Positions 1 through 6,602 of a DNA stretch of 12,085 bases are shown in pieces (position 1 is the first letter of the stretch; the number at the start of each line of letters is the position of its first letter). The translations under genes and the position numbers were made by a program. The notes under the pieces are model-generated. The model saw only the letters and a program-made list of their open reading frames with translations. It had not been told where the DNA came from and searched no databases. Source of the stretch: Anaerolineales bacterium (GTDB taxonomy: Bacteria > Chloroflexota > Anaerolineae > 4572-78 > J111); assembly GCA_012032575.1 (NCBI GenBank), contig JAAUSP010000194.1, positions 1 through 12,085 of the forward strand, read 5' to 3'.

Positions 1-533
1 CAGACGAGGAGATCGCGGTTGATGGTGATGCGGTCGTTTGTTTTGCCGCTCCAGATACCAGCGGCAGGTATCTTTACTGAGCCGGTTGAACTCATCGGCG
101 CTGCCGGTTTCCAGGGCCACCAGTTTGATGTCGTCATCGTCGTCGTCTACCTTCTCAAATACCGGCCGGTCGCCGTCAAACTTCCAGCGGAATTCGTTAT
201 CCCGGCTCGACGACTGTGCTCCGTTGTCAAAATCAATCTTGGCTTCGCGCCGGATGGTGCTGGTGTCGAAGCCGGTGCCGTCGCCCGTCACTTCGATCTT
301 AATATAGCGGGTGTCGTTCGAGCCGTCGGTGCGCTCGATCCGCAGGCTGTAGGTTTTGTCATCGCGCGGACATTCGCGCCGGGTTTGGTTTTCCCCGCCC
401 ACGCCGTCTCCCTGAAAATAAACCGCCCGTACCCCGGACACATTCCAGTAAAAATTGACACAATCCCCCCGCCGAATTTCGTTCCGATCCACCCGAAAAT
501 CAATCCCGGCTGCGGGGGGCGGCGTATGACCAT
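1..533 (-). CDS. Ig-like beta-sandwich domain protein, partial at left edge, frameshifted near its start
   Basis: The start is ATG at 533, chosen because a GGGAGAGG ribosome site (540-547) sits 6 bases upstream and a promoter lies at 573-601. The first codons read MVIRRPP; at the G6 run 514-519 the frame must change for the protein to continue as AAGIDFRVDRNEIRRGDC. After that about 170 codons are open to the left edge. The core has the pattern 'DRNxIxxGDCVNFYWNVSGV', 'AVYFQGDGVGG', 'RRECP', 'KTYSLRI': two cysteines, a Trp and a Tyr spaced as in Ig-like sandwich domains I recall from Chloroflexota surface proteins. A six-Asp run lies at 130-147. No signal peptide is visible, which is odd for such a domain. 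In the last 60-100 bases two frames compete: the continuing frame, and one reading IWSGKTNDRITINRDLLV that looks more protein-like, so a second frame change near the edge is possible. Function unknown. Confidence 0.6.
514..519 (-). other. Probable frameshift in G6/C6 run
   Basis: The ATG-led frame (first base at positions equal to 2 mod 3) turns into a poor protein after this run, while the frame equal to 0 mod 3 carries the clear Ig-like domain. Adding one C to the run on the minus strand joins them as RRPPAAGIDFRV. Upstream, the domain's own frame meets a stop (TAA) about 15 codons before the run and has no start codon with a ribosome site, so the run is the best place for the change. Confidence 0.6.
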
Positions 534-539
534 CGTTTG

Positions 540-601
540 CCTCTCCCGCAATCCGATTTTATCAGGATTTAAAGTATAGCCTGTTGTGGCTAAATCATCA
601 A
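540..601 (-). promoter_or_regulatory. Sigma-70-type promoter and ribosome site for the Ig-like gene
   Basis: Read on the minus strand, TTGATG (596-601) is followed by exactly 17 bases and then TATACT (573-578). This is close to the TTGACA-17-TATAAT consensus. Transcription would begin near 566, giving a leader of about 33 bases with GGGAGAGG at 540-547, six bases from the ATG at 533. The position just after the preceding gene's terminator fits an independent transcription unit. Confidence 0.65.
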
Positions 602-645
602 TCTTGAGAGTGGTCTTACCACAATCAGCCTCGGCCAAATCCGGC

Positions 646-686
646 AAAAAATACGGCTCATTACGTTAAGGGGTAATGAGCCGTAT
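646..686 (-). terminator. Rho-independent terminator of the LPXTG-like gene
   Basis: Two perfect 14-base inverted arms (651-664 and 673-686, ATACGGCTCATTAC and its complement) enclose an 8-base loop. On the minus strand the hairpin is followed at once by TTTTTT (646-651) and then GCC. It lies 55 bases past the stop codon of the gene at 742-1236. There is no T-run on the other side, so it acts on the minus strand. Confidence 0.9.
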
Positions 687-741
687 CGACATGATTAAAG
701 TTTAATCTGCTCAAAAGAGCAGCAGAAAGTTACCCAGTGAA

Positions 742-1236
742 CTACATGGACATCCGCAGCCGGCGGGCAATGAACAGAACCGCCGCCAGACCGACGGCAA
801 TCAGCGCCGCCTCAAAGCCGCCAAAGCCGGTTTCAGGCACAACGGTAGTCGCACCGGCGGTCGCGCCGCTGGGCGCAGGCGTCCGGGTGGGCGAAGGTTT
901 GGGGGTAGGGGTGTTATCCTGTTTGTTACCCACTGCCGCTTCCTGACCACTATTGCTGCCGGGGACCAACACCGGCGTATTGGTCGGAGTCGGCATCGGC
1001 GTGTTGGTTGGAATCTTGGGGACAGGAGTAAAGGTAGCCGTCGGGTTGGGCAGCCGGATCAGCAGCGTCGGCGACGGCTGAGCCGCCACATCCTGCTGGT
1101 CAATATTCTGGCGGATGATAAAAACCGCGCCCACGCCCAGCAACCCTAAAACCAACAAGCCAATCAAGGCGATAGCCAGGGTTACAAAAAGACGATTCTG
1201 CCCACCTTCTTCTTCTTCTTCGTATTCGTCTACCAT
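742..1236 (-). CDS. Membrane-anchored Pro/Thr-rich protein with LPXTG-like C-terminal sorting signal
   Basis: This is a 164-residue protein. Residues 1-12 are acidic (EYEEEEEGG), residues 16-41 form a strong hydrophobic helix, and residues 52-125 are a low-complexity linker rich in PTxTP motifs, typical of an extended stalk outside the cell. Residues 133-137 are VPETG, followed by FGG, a hydrophobic stretch (141-156) and RRLR (158-161). That is the layout of a sortase substrate tail, with V in place of the usual L. The start is supported by GGAAGGAG (1244-1251) 7 bases before the ATG, and a consensus promoter lies further upstream. The odd point is that it has membrane segments at both ends, so it could be a two-anchor protein rather than a sortase substrate. 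No sortase gene is in the window. The role is unknown; a surface stalk or spacer is a guess. Confidence 0.85.
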   Translation of the reverse strand: MVDEYEEEEEGGQNRLFVTLAIALIGLLVLGLLGVGAVFIIRQNIDQQDVAAQPSPTLLIRLPNPTATFTPVPKIPTNTPMPTPTNTPVLVPGSNSGQEAAVGNKQDNTPTPKPSPTRTPAPSGATAGATTVVPETGFGGFEAALIAVGLAAVLFIARRLRMSM

Positions 1237-1243
1237 GGATTTT

Positions 1244-1329
1244 CTCCTTCCATGCTATACCTGCTGCCACCAGCAACGCTGAATGCAACAGGCCAAAACA
1301 AGTCTAGCTGTCTCTTTATTTTATGTCAA
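1244..1329 (-). promoter_or_regulatory. Promoter and ribosome site for the LPXTG-like gene
   Basis: On the minus strand a perfect TTGACA (1324-1329) is followed by 17 bases and TAGACT (1301-1306, four of six consensus bases). The predicted start is near 1294, giving a leader of about 58 bases that ends in GGAAGGAG (1244-1251) before the ATG at 1236. The rest of the leader shows no riboswitch-like structure that I can recognise. Confidence 0.65.
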
Positions 1330-1434
1330 AGATTCCCAAAAAGCAAATCGAGAATCTATATTTAGGGGGGAGGAATATGAAGAACCACTAAATGTAGTAG
1401 GTAATTGCGGTAATTATGGGGGAAGGGAACAAAG

Positions 1435-1493
1435 GGAACTGAAAGAACTGAGGGAACTTAAGAAGTTTAAGTTCCCTCAGTTCCGTCAGTTCC
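1435..1493 (-). terminator. Long hairpin at the end of the four-gene operon
   Basis: A perfect 17-base stem (1445-1461 with 1467-1483, GAACTGAGGGAACTTAA and its complement) has a 5-base loop. It is extended by a second 7-base stem (1435-1441, GGAACTG, with 1487-1493, CAGTTCC) across a 3x3 internal loop. It begins four bases past the TGA at 1497-1499. The minus-strand flank has only short T-runs, and the plus-strand flank has TTTT (1494-1497), so it is a weak canonical terminator in both directions. It may instead stabilise the 3' end of the mRNA or be a dispersed repeat element. Confidence 0.55.
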
Positions 1494-1496
1494 TTT

Positions 1497-2591
1497 TCAG
1501 ACTATTTGCTCTAAATTCGCCAGGGGAATATAAGGCGAAGTCTCGCCGAGGTTAACAATGGCTCCCGGCGCAATAAGGCCGGAAGCGCTGGGCTGGGGTT
1601 GGGGCGGCAGGGTGGCAATGGTCCCGCTGGCCCCCAAAAATTGACCGGCCGTGACGCGGATCCGGCTGCCAACTGCCAAAGTGGCGCCGCTCCCTTTCTC
1701 CGTTGACAGGGCCGCCAGGGTGCTGGCTTTATTGCTGGTCGCCATAATGATGGGCTGGGAGTCGGCCTGAGTTTGGCCGGGCAGCGGGGCCAGATGGGGC
1801 GTGTGTCCTCGGATGGAGACTTCTTTGCCATCCAGCGTCCCCAGAATGCCAAAGGTGTAGGGTGACATCGGAATGTCGCCAAAACCTTCTGTGGCAACCA
1901 CTCTGACCTTTACCGGCGGGTCTAAATTGAGCAGGGCCGTGTCAATGCTCCCGACAATGAGTCCCCGCACCTGGGCCGCTTCAGCCTGACGGAGGGTTTC
2001 CTCATCCAGCGAGCGCCCGGCCAGAATAATCATATTTTTTAAATTTTCGTCAATTGACTCAGGGGCAAGAATATCCGACCTGTTATTGACCAGCCGTTTG
2101 AGCGGGCCATACGTCTCCCCGCCAAAACCGCAGGCCGCTTCGATGACCGCGCCGCTGGCTTCGATGACCACCCCCCGGCCGGGAATGATGCGGGCAATAA
2201 TGCCGTTGATAAAAGCCGGCAGCTCCACCAGCGAGTTTTCGGTTTCCAGCAGCACCCAGCCGGGGCCGATGGCCGCAATTCGCCCGGTTGCCGGAGCGCG
2301 AGCAGCCCGCTGCAAAAAGGAGAGTCCGCCCTGAACCCGGGCAATCACCTCGTGGGCCTTGACCTCCTCGCCCTCCTCCTTGAGCATCACCGCTTCCATC
2401 TCTACCTGGGGCTGGCCAAGCTGGCGGGCCACATTGATCAGCCGGTAGCGGTGCGGCATCTGGGTACGGGCTACGATGGTCAGCGCTTCGACCTGCTGGC
2501 CACGCTGCACCAGCACCTCCCCGGCTACGGGCAGAACCCGCCGCAGAGACACTTTGCTTTGGGCGCTGAGCCTTCGTTCAGGCAGTTGCAT
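1497..2591 (-). CDS. Uncharacterised beta-rich protein with lipoyl-like and KOW-like regions, coupled to mutL
   Basis: This is a 364-residue protein without signal peptide or membrane helix. Residues about 18-45 (VLPVAGEVLVQRGQQVEA) and 70-118 (KEEGEEVKAHEVIARVQGG, then APATGRIAAIGPGWVLLE) resemble the two halves of a barrel-sandwich (biotinyl/lipoyl-like) fold, but no lysine sits in a clear modification motif. The middle (about 185-270) is alpha/beta, with SIDTALL and VRVVATEGFGDIPMS. The C-terminus (307-364) has the KOW-like pattern VGSRIRVTAGQFLGASGTIATL and then GAIVNLGE. The start ATG at 2591 lies inside the last codons of MutL, overlapping by 14 bases, with GGGGG (2598-2602) 6 bases upstream. 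This implies translational coupling and a shared role with MutL. I recall similar hypothetical proteins after mutL-like genes in Chloroflexota, with no known function. The domain calls are by eye. Confidence 0.85.
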   Translation of the reverse strand: MQLPERRLSAQSKVSLRRVLPVAGEVLVQRGQQVEALTIVARTQMPHRYRLINVARQLGQPQVEMEAVMLKEEGEEVKAHEVIARVQGGLSFLQRAARAPATGRIAAIGPGWVLLETENSLVELPAFINGIIARIIPGRGVVIEASGAVIEAACGFGGETYGPLKRLVNNRSDILAPESIDENLKNMIILAGRSLDEETLRQAEAAQVRGLIVGSIDTALLNLDPPVKVRVVATEGFGDIPMSPYTFGILGTLDGKEVSIRGHTPHLAPLPGQTQADSQPIIMATSNKASTLAALSTEKGSGATLAVGSRIRVTAGQFLGASGTIATLPPQPQPSASGLIAPGAIVNLGETSPYIPLANLEQIV

Positions 2592-4371
2592 GGCTTACCC
2601 CCAATTCTCCCAACCACTGGCGGAGCTGTTCCTGCCGCCGGGCTTCGTCTTTGGGCAGGCGCAGCGGCCGCCCGCGCGCGTCAATAATAAGGCCTAATAC
2701 CCCGCCCTCGACCTCGGCCAGAACGCCCCGGCCCGGCTGGCCCAGCCCGATATCAAACTGGCGGCTGGGCCGGATTTCCAGGGCGGCTTTTTCGCCGGGC
2801 GGCAGGGCAATCACCCGGATCGAACCATAAGCAACCTCTGTTTCCAGTTGTTCGCCGTTGGCATAATTAATTTTGAATTTGAGGGCCGTTTTCCCCGGCG
2901 TACCGTGTCCCCACGGGGCAATCACCGTACCCAGGTTCAAAAAGGCATCATGGGCTGCCACTTCGACGGCGGCCATCGGCTGAACGGCGGCCATCGCCCC
3001 CAGCATATTGGTCAGCCCGGCCCGATCCAGCGCCAGATTGGTGACGCCCCAGGGTTCAATTCCATCCAGCAGAGTCAGCGCGGCATAGCCGGGCTGCGGG
3101 GCCTGGGCCAGGGTGCGCCCGGCTCCAATAATTAAATTCCACTGCAAGGGGTCCGGTTGAGCGGGCTGCTGCAAGGTCCAGCCGGCCTGCACCTGTTCGA
3201 CCACCAGCCGCAACACCTCACGGGCGACGGCGTGTTCAAGCAGCAAATCTTCCCCGGTTTCAGGCAAACTGGCCGGATGCAGGCTTTTGTTCAGCAGCCG
3301 GTTGTGCAGTCCTTCCGGGGTTATTTCAAACGGCAGCCAGCGCAGAAACTTGTCCAGCGAGACAATTTTTAACAGTGCGGTCAGGCTGTGGCCCACCCCG
3401 GCGTCGCTGCGGACAATCGAGGTTTGAAACTCTTCGGTTTGCACCGCCACCACCGTGGCCCCACTGCCGATATTCGCCCCAATCACGTGCAGGCCATTGT
3501 GCTGCCCCAGATAAGTGATAACTTTTTCAAACGATTTACTGGCCGGCAAAATGGGATAAGGCGACCAACTGCCCAGCTTTTGAAAGCCCGGCAGTTGCGA
3601 CATTTTGCGCTGGATATACAGACTTTCCAGTTCCATTTGCACGGCGGCCAGATTTTCTGTAGCCAAATTGGGTCGCACATTGGGTACGGCCCGCTGTGGG
3701 ACCAGCGATCCCAGAATGTCGGCGATTGCTTCCCGCGCCTGGGTGTTGCCGGCATAGAGCACGGTCGGCTTTTCGGTCAGCGTGGGCAGGCGCAGGGCCA
3801 TGGAGACAATCCGGGCCAGGTCAATCACCGGCTGAGCCGCGCCGCCATCCACCCCGCCGACCAGGATAATGGCTTCGGGATGTCCGGCCTGGATCAACTG
3901 CATCTGCGCTTCGGGGCTGAGCGGGCCGCCATTGCGTCTGGAGGTGTTGGCTGGAACCGGCTGTTCGGTATCGAGGGCGAGTTCGCTGGTGACGGCGGCA
4001 TAAGTGGTGGCCGCCGCCCGGCGAGCACTGGTCAGGCTGATGTTTTTCATCAGGCCGGCCAGCACCACCGCCAGAGGTGGTCCGGCGCTGGCGACGATAA
4101 CCACGGCGTCAATCCCTTGCCGGTTGGTATTTTGCGGCGTCAGCGGCCAGCCACCCGAATTGAACAGGGTGCGGCCCACCGTTCTTTCAATCTCGCGGAC
4201 CGCCTCCAGCATGCCCAGGGTGATGTCTTGCCAGGGCGAAGCGTAGGTACTGAGCGCCTGGGCTGTCGCTACCAGCCGGTACGTCCCGTTAACCTGCTCA
4301 ATCAGCACCGCGGTGGTGGCAGTGCTGCCGCAATCAAAGGCTAAAATGCTGTTGATGGTAATTTCGGCCAT
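2578..4371 (-). CDS. MutL/GlmL-family ASKHA ATPase (glutamate mutase accessory protein-like)
   Basis: This 597-residue protein opens with FDCGSTATTAVL (12-23), the phosphate-1 loop of actin/Hsp70-fold ATPases. It continues with AVVIVASAGPPLAVV (89-103), IILVGGVDGGA (168-178), TVLYAGN (203-209), HVIGANIGSGATVVAV (295-310), SDAGVGHSL (322-330) and IIGAGRTLAQAP (414-425), in the order expected for the MutL family. Known members assist the B12-dependent glutamate mutase subunits MutS/MutE. Neither subunit is in the window, and neighbours encode membrane proteins instead, so its client is probably different. Residues about 480-597 form a C-terminal extension with VLAEVEGGVLGLIIDARGRPL, which looks like a beta-rich add-on. 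The start follows the MAEITI reading; no Shine-Dalgarno is visible upstream, so it may depend on translation of the preceding gene 96 bases away. The family call is firm; the mutase role is doubtful. Confidence 0.88.
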   Translation of the reverse strand: MAEITINSILAFDCGSTATTAVLIEQVNGTYRLVATAQALSTYASPWQDITLGMLEAVREIERTVGRTLFNSGGWPLTPQNTNRQGIDAVVIVASAGPPLAVVLAGLMKNISLTSARRAAATTYAAVTSELALDTEQPVPANTSRRNGGPLSPEAQMQLIQAGHPEAIILVGGVDGGAAQPVIDLARIVSMALRLPTLTEKPTVLYAGNTQAREAIADILGSLVPQRAVPNVRPNLATENLAAVQMELESLYIQRKMSQLPGFQKLGSWSPYPILPASKSFEKVITYLGQHNGLHVIGANIGSGATVVAVQTEEFQTSIVRSDAGVGHSLTALLKIVSLDKFLRWLPFEITPEGLHNRLLNKSLHPASLPETGEDLLLEHAVAREVLRLVVEQVQAGWTLQQPAQPDPLQWNLIIGAGRTLAQAPQPGYAALTLLDGIEPWGVTNLALDRAGLTNMLGAMAAVQPMAAVEVAAHDAFLNLGTVIAPWGHGTPGKTALKFKINYANGEQLETEVAYGSIRVIALPPGEKAALEIRPSRQFDIGLGQPGRGVLAEVEGGVLGLIIDARGRPLRLPKDEARRQEQLRQWLGELGVSHATA

Positions 4372-4380
4372 AGTTATGTG

Positions 4381-4462
4381 TCGGGCGTCGGGTGTCGGGT
4401 GTCAGGTTTGTTTCTTACTTGACACCTGACACTTTAATACGTGACACTCAAACACGTGACAC
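4381..4462. repeat. Heptamer and TGACAC repeats between two operon genes
   Basis: The gap holds tandem 7-base units TCGGGCG, TCGGGTG, TCGGGTG, TCAGGTT (4381-4408). They are followed by four copies of TGACAC starting at 4420, 4427, 4442 and 4457 (steps of 7, 15 and 15). The arms GTGTCAGGT (4399-4407) and ACCTGACAC (4424-4432) can form a 9-base hairpin. ACGTGACACT occurs twice, at 4440 and 4455. The pattern resembles short tandemly repeated heptamers known from filamentous bacteria; its function is unknown. Confidence 0.75.
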
Positions 4463-4467
4463 TTCTT

Positions 4468-5130
4468 TCACCCCCCAAATAAGCCTATTAAAAATTGCAA
4501 GCGCGAGACCAGCAGGGCCACGCGCGAACTGATCGTGTTGGCAAACAAGGCCCCCAGAGTAAAGATGAGCATCAAACGGCCCATCCCGGCCCAAAAACGG
4601 ACAAAACTCTCCCGCAGGCCGCCCAAAATCCCCTCCGACCTGACGGCGAAGGTGAAGTAAAAAAAGACGCCGATGGTACCCAGAACGATGATGATGTTGT
4701 TGAGCCATAGCACCAGGCCCACTTCATTTTCTGTATCTGGATAATGGCCGGGCCAGATCGAAATATTAACCATTGCCCCTGCCTGAGGTAGTAAAGTACC
4801 AAACAAAGCTCCGCTGATGGCCAGGGCCGCGCCGACGCCCAGCACAAAGGCCAGGGCCAGGCTGCCCAGCACATTGGTCACACCGCCCTGGGTGGGCCGG
4901 ATTTTGAAGATGAGCAGGACGCACAAAATCAGGGCCGGCAGCACGCTGACCACATTGCCCGAAGTGAGCGCCGGGTAAAATACCTGGTGCCAGGCGACCA
5001 GCATGGCATAACCAATCGCCACGCCGACAAAAATATGAGACGCCAATTTGAACAGGACATTGTCGCCAAAGATATAGCTGAACACCATCAGGGTCAGCCC
5101 GGCGGCAATAAACGGGCCAATCGCTTCCAT
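4468..5130 (-). CDS. Integral membrane protein, about six helices, uncharacterised
   Basis: This is a 220-residue hydrophobic protein. Likely membrane helices are near residues 5-22, 31-50, 60-77, 88-110, 138-160 and 185-205. The longest outside or inside loop (about 111-137) carries NISIWPGHYPDTENE, with several aromatic and acidic residues that could face a partner. The segment RSEGILGGLRESFVRFWAGMGR (164-185) is a positively charged loop expected inside the cell. No transporter or enzyme motif is recognisable. AGGGAGG at 5141-5147 lies 10 bases before the ATG, a slightly long spacing. It sits between the giant motif protein and MutL on the same strand, so a membrane complex with the giant protein's anchor domain is a reasonable inference. 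I recall the same kind of membrane protein beside mutL-like genes in related genomes but cannot confirm it. Confidence 0.85.
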   Translation of the reverse strand: MEAIGPFIAAGLTLMVFSYIFGDNVLFKLASHIFVGVAIGYAMLVAWHQVFYPALTSGNVVSVLPALILCVLLIFKIRPTQGGVTNVLGSLALAFVLGVGAALAISGALFGTLLPQAGAMVNISIWPGHYPDTENEVGLVLWLNNIIIVLGTIGVFFYFTFAVRSEGILGGLRESFVRFWAGMGRLMLIFTLGALFANTISSRVALLVSRLQFLIGLFGG

Positions 5131-5153
5131 CGGGTTTTATCCTCCCTTAAAAG

Positions 5154-5216
5154 CAGTCATCAGTCATCGGAAATCAGTAGCCAGTAGTCAGACTGATAGA
5201 CTGCTCACTGCTCACC
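5154..5216. repeat. Degenerate heptamer array in the operon gap
   Basis: Nine consecutive 7-base units can be laid in register: CAGTCAT, CAGTCAT, CGGAAAT, CAGTAGC, CAGTAGT, CAGACTG, ATAGACT, GCTCACT, GCTCACC. The first two are identical and later ones drift. It lies just upstream of the membrane protein's ribosome site (5141-5147). It shares the 7-base register with the array at 4381-4408 but not its sequence. Confidence 0.7.
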
Positions 5217-5230
5217 TTTCGCTCCAAGCC

Positions 5231-5262
5231 GGTCTGCGACCGGCGTCCGGGGGTCGCAGACC
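5231..5262. repeat. Perfect 11-base inverted repeat (hairpin) in the operon gap
   Basis: GGTCTGCGACC (5231-5241) and GGTCGCAGACC (5252-5262) pair perfectly around a 10-base G/C-rich loop. No T-run follows on either strand, so it is not a classical terminator. In the mRNA between the giant gene and the membrane protein it could modulate processing or stability, or it may be a dispersed repeat of the genome. Confidence 0.75.
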
Positions 5263-5304
5263 CCTCTGAGCTTAAATCTGTGACCTGCTGAGACTGCTCA
5301 TTGA

Positions 5305-6561
5305 TTACTGGCTGACGTCTTCTTCCTTAGCCTCAGCCTTAGCCTCAGCCTTCGTCTCCGTCGGCGGCATCCAGCCAAACATGGTGCCCAGAGCGATGAG
5401 AATCACAATGAGCAGATGGGCAATGCCCTGGCTGTCGAGCATTTGCCGGGCCGGACCAAAATTTTTCCGGCCCGCTTCGATGGCCGCCGCGCCGTTGATC
5501 CCGGAAATCAGTCCGTCGAGCTGTTGGCTGTCGAGATAGGGCCGCACAAACGGGTCGGCGGTGGCGCTGGTGGCGGCCAGGAGATATCGCTCGCCGTCAT
5601 CGGGCGGGGTGGCCGCCGCCATCTGTTCGATCCACCAGCGGGCAGTGGCCGGGTTGTCGCTGAGGGTAATCACCACATCCACCTGCCCCAGGTTGTTGAT
5701 GCCGTTCCAGGCGGCGCGTTCGGGGGCGGCAAAAGTCAAGCCTTCTTTGACATCGGCCAGCCCGGACAACTGCTTCCGTCCGGTGACCACCTCGCGGATA
5801 CCGGCGATCTGCCCCGGCACGTAGCCCAAATTGACCATCTCTGCGCCGTAAGTTTCGCCCCGTTCGGCCAGGATGGTTTCGAGGGTGCGTTGGGCCAGCG
5901 TTGCGCCTTCCGGCTCAAGGCTTATAAAGATCAGGCGCATGCCCTGGCCGCGCAGCCGGCCAATAATGGCTTCGGCCAGGGGTTGCATTTCGCCCTGAGT
6001 GGCAGTAGTGTAATCAAACGAAACCAGCGCCACTGAGTCAGGCTGCTGCAAATCTATCACGCCGAGCTGCACGCTGATCAATTCGCGGCGCTGTTTGTCC
6101 AGCACTTCACTCAACGCTCCGGCCGGCTCGGTCCAGGCAACTTTCTGGCTGGAAGCCGGGACCACTTTTTGCAGCCCCGGTATCAGCGGCAGAGCTATCA
6201 GCAGAATAAAGAGCAGGTACAGCACCCCCCGAACAATATTTCCGAGCAGGGTGGGGCGCTGCGGCAGCGGTTCCGGCAGGGCCACCGGCTGTGGCGCTTG
6301 AGTGGCAATGGCATAAAAATGACGCGCCGCTTCGAGCATGGCATCATTTTGAGCCGTTGAAGCGGTTGCCTGTGAGTCGAGCAGCGGCGTGGGCAGGGCA
6401 ATTTTTTCCGCCGGTAGCAGCGGTCCCAGTCCGGCCAGGATGCCGGTCGTTTCGGCAACTTTGTCATCTTCCTCGACTAATTTTTCTTCACTGGGCGGCT
6501 GCAAACCGCGCAGCCAGTCCGACATCCGTTCGGTGGGTGAGGCTTTGGGTTCCGTGGTCAA
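5305..6561 (-). CDS. C-terminal segment of the giant PxWL-motif protein: two membrane helices around an alpha/beta domain
   Basis: These 418 codons are the last piece of the giant protein. The frame is open upstream of the ATG at 6561 and already reads PDWLTDSPQTTPPPP, continuing the motif array of the next segment, so the ATG is probably internal. Residue 16 is the Trp of the last motif (SDWLRGL). Residues 106-130 (NIVRGVLYLLFILLIALPLIPGL core) form a membrane helix. Residues 131-381 form an alpha/beta domain with strand-helix units SVALVSFDY (176-184), MRLIFISLEPEG (208-219), MVNLGYVPG (242-250) and VDVVITLSDNPATARWW (294-310). Residues 382-399 form a second helix, followed by a charged tail of alternating KAEAKAEAK. 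Topology would place the motif array and tail in the cytoplasm and the alpha/beta domain outside. I recall this domain, including the 'FDY...EM' and 'NLGY.PG' signatures, in Chloroflexota proteins with an N-terminal zinc ribbon; no function is established. Confidence 0.85.
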   Translation of the reverse strand: MTTEPKASPTERMSDWLRGLQPPSEEKLVEEDDKVAETTGILAGLGPLLPAEKIALPTPLLDSQATASTAQNDAMLEAARHFYAIATQAPQPVALPEPLPQRPTLLGNIVRGVLYLLFILLIALPLIPGLQKVVPASSQKVAWTEPAGALSEVLDKQRRELISVQLGVIDLQQPDSVALVSFDYTTATQGEMQPLAEAIIGRLRGQGMRLIFISLEPEGATLAQRTLETILAERGETYGAEMVNLGYVPGQIAGIREVVTGRKQLSGLADVKEGLTFAAPERAAWNGINNLGQVDVVITLSDNPATARWWIEQMAAATPPDDGERYLLAATSATADPFVRPYLDSQQLDGLISGINGAAAIEAGRKNFGPARQMLDSQGIAHLLIVILIALGTMFGWMPPTETKAEAKAEAKEEDVSQ

Positions 6562-6602
6562 AGTGCTGCTGGGCGGCGGGGGTGTCGTCTGGGGAGAGTC
6601 GG

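Noticed and set aside
288..647. Minus-strand open frame of 119 codons starting at TTG 647
   Set aside because: Its start lies at the terminator hairpin, its promoter would have to be upstream of that hairpin, and most of it overlaps the Ig-like domain in the wrong frame.
1377..1391. Tiny plus-strand frame MKNH behind a perfect GGGGGGAGG ribosome-like site
   Set aside because: Four codons, no promoter recognised and no downstream plus-strand gene that a leader peptide could control.
1283..1555. Plus-strand open frame of 90 codons with REQRELKELRELKKF
   Set aside because: It reads straight through the inverted repeat at 1435-1493, which creates the apparent coiled-coil-like pattern, and overlaps the operon's 3' end. 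No conserved feature is visible.
3388..4344. Long plus-strand open frame (318 codons) opposite the MutL-like gene
   Set aside because: It is the antisense of a clear ASKHA ATPase. Its translation lacks any coherent motif and is rich in Arg/Gly/His/Gln as expected for a shadow of GC-rich coding DNA.
2578..4371. DNA mismatch repair MutL
   Set aside because: There is no GHKL ATPase motif (no DNGxG or GFRGEAL). The protein belongs to the unrelated glutamate-mutase accessory family that shares the name.
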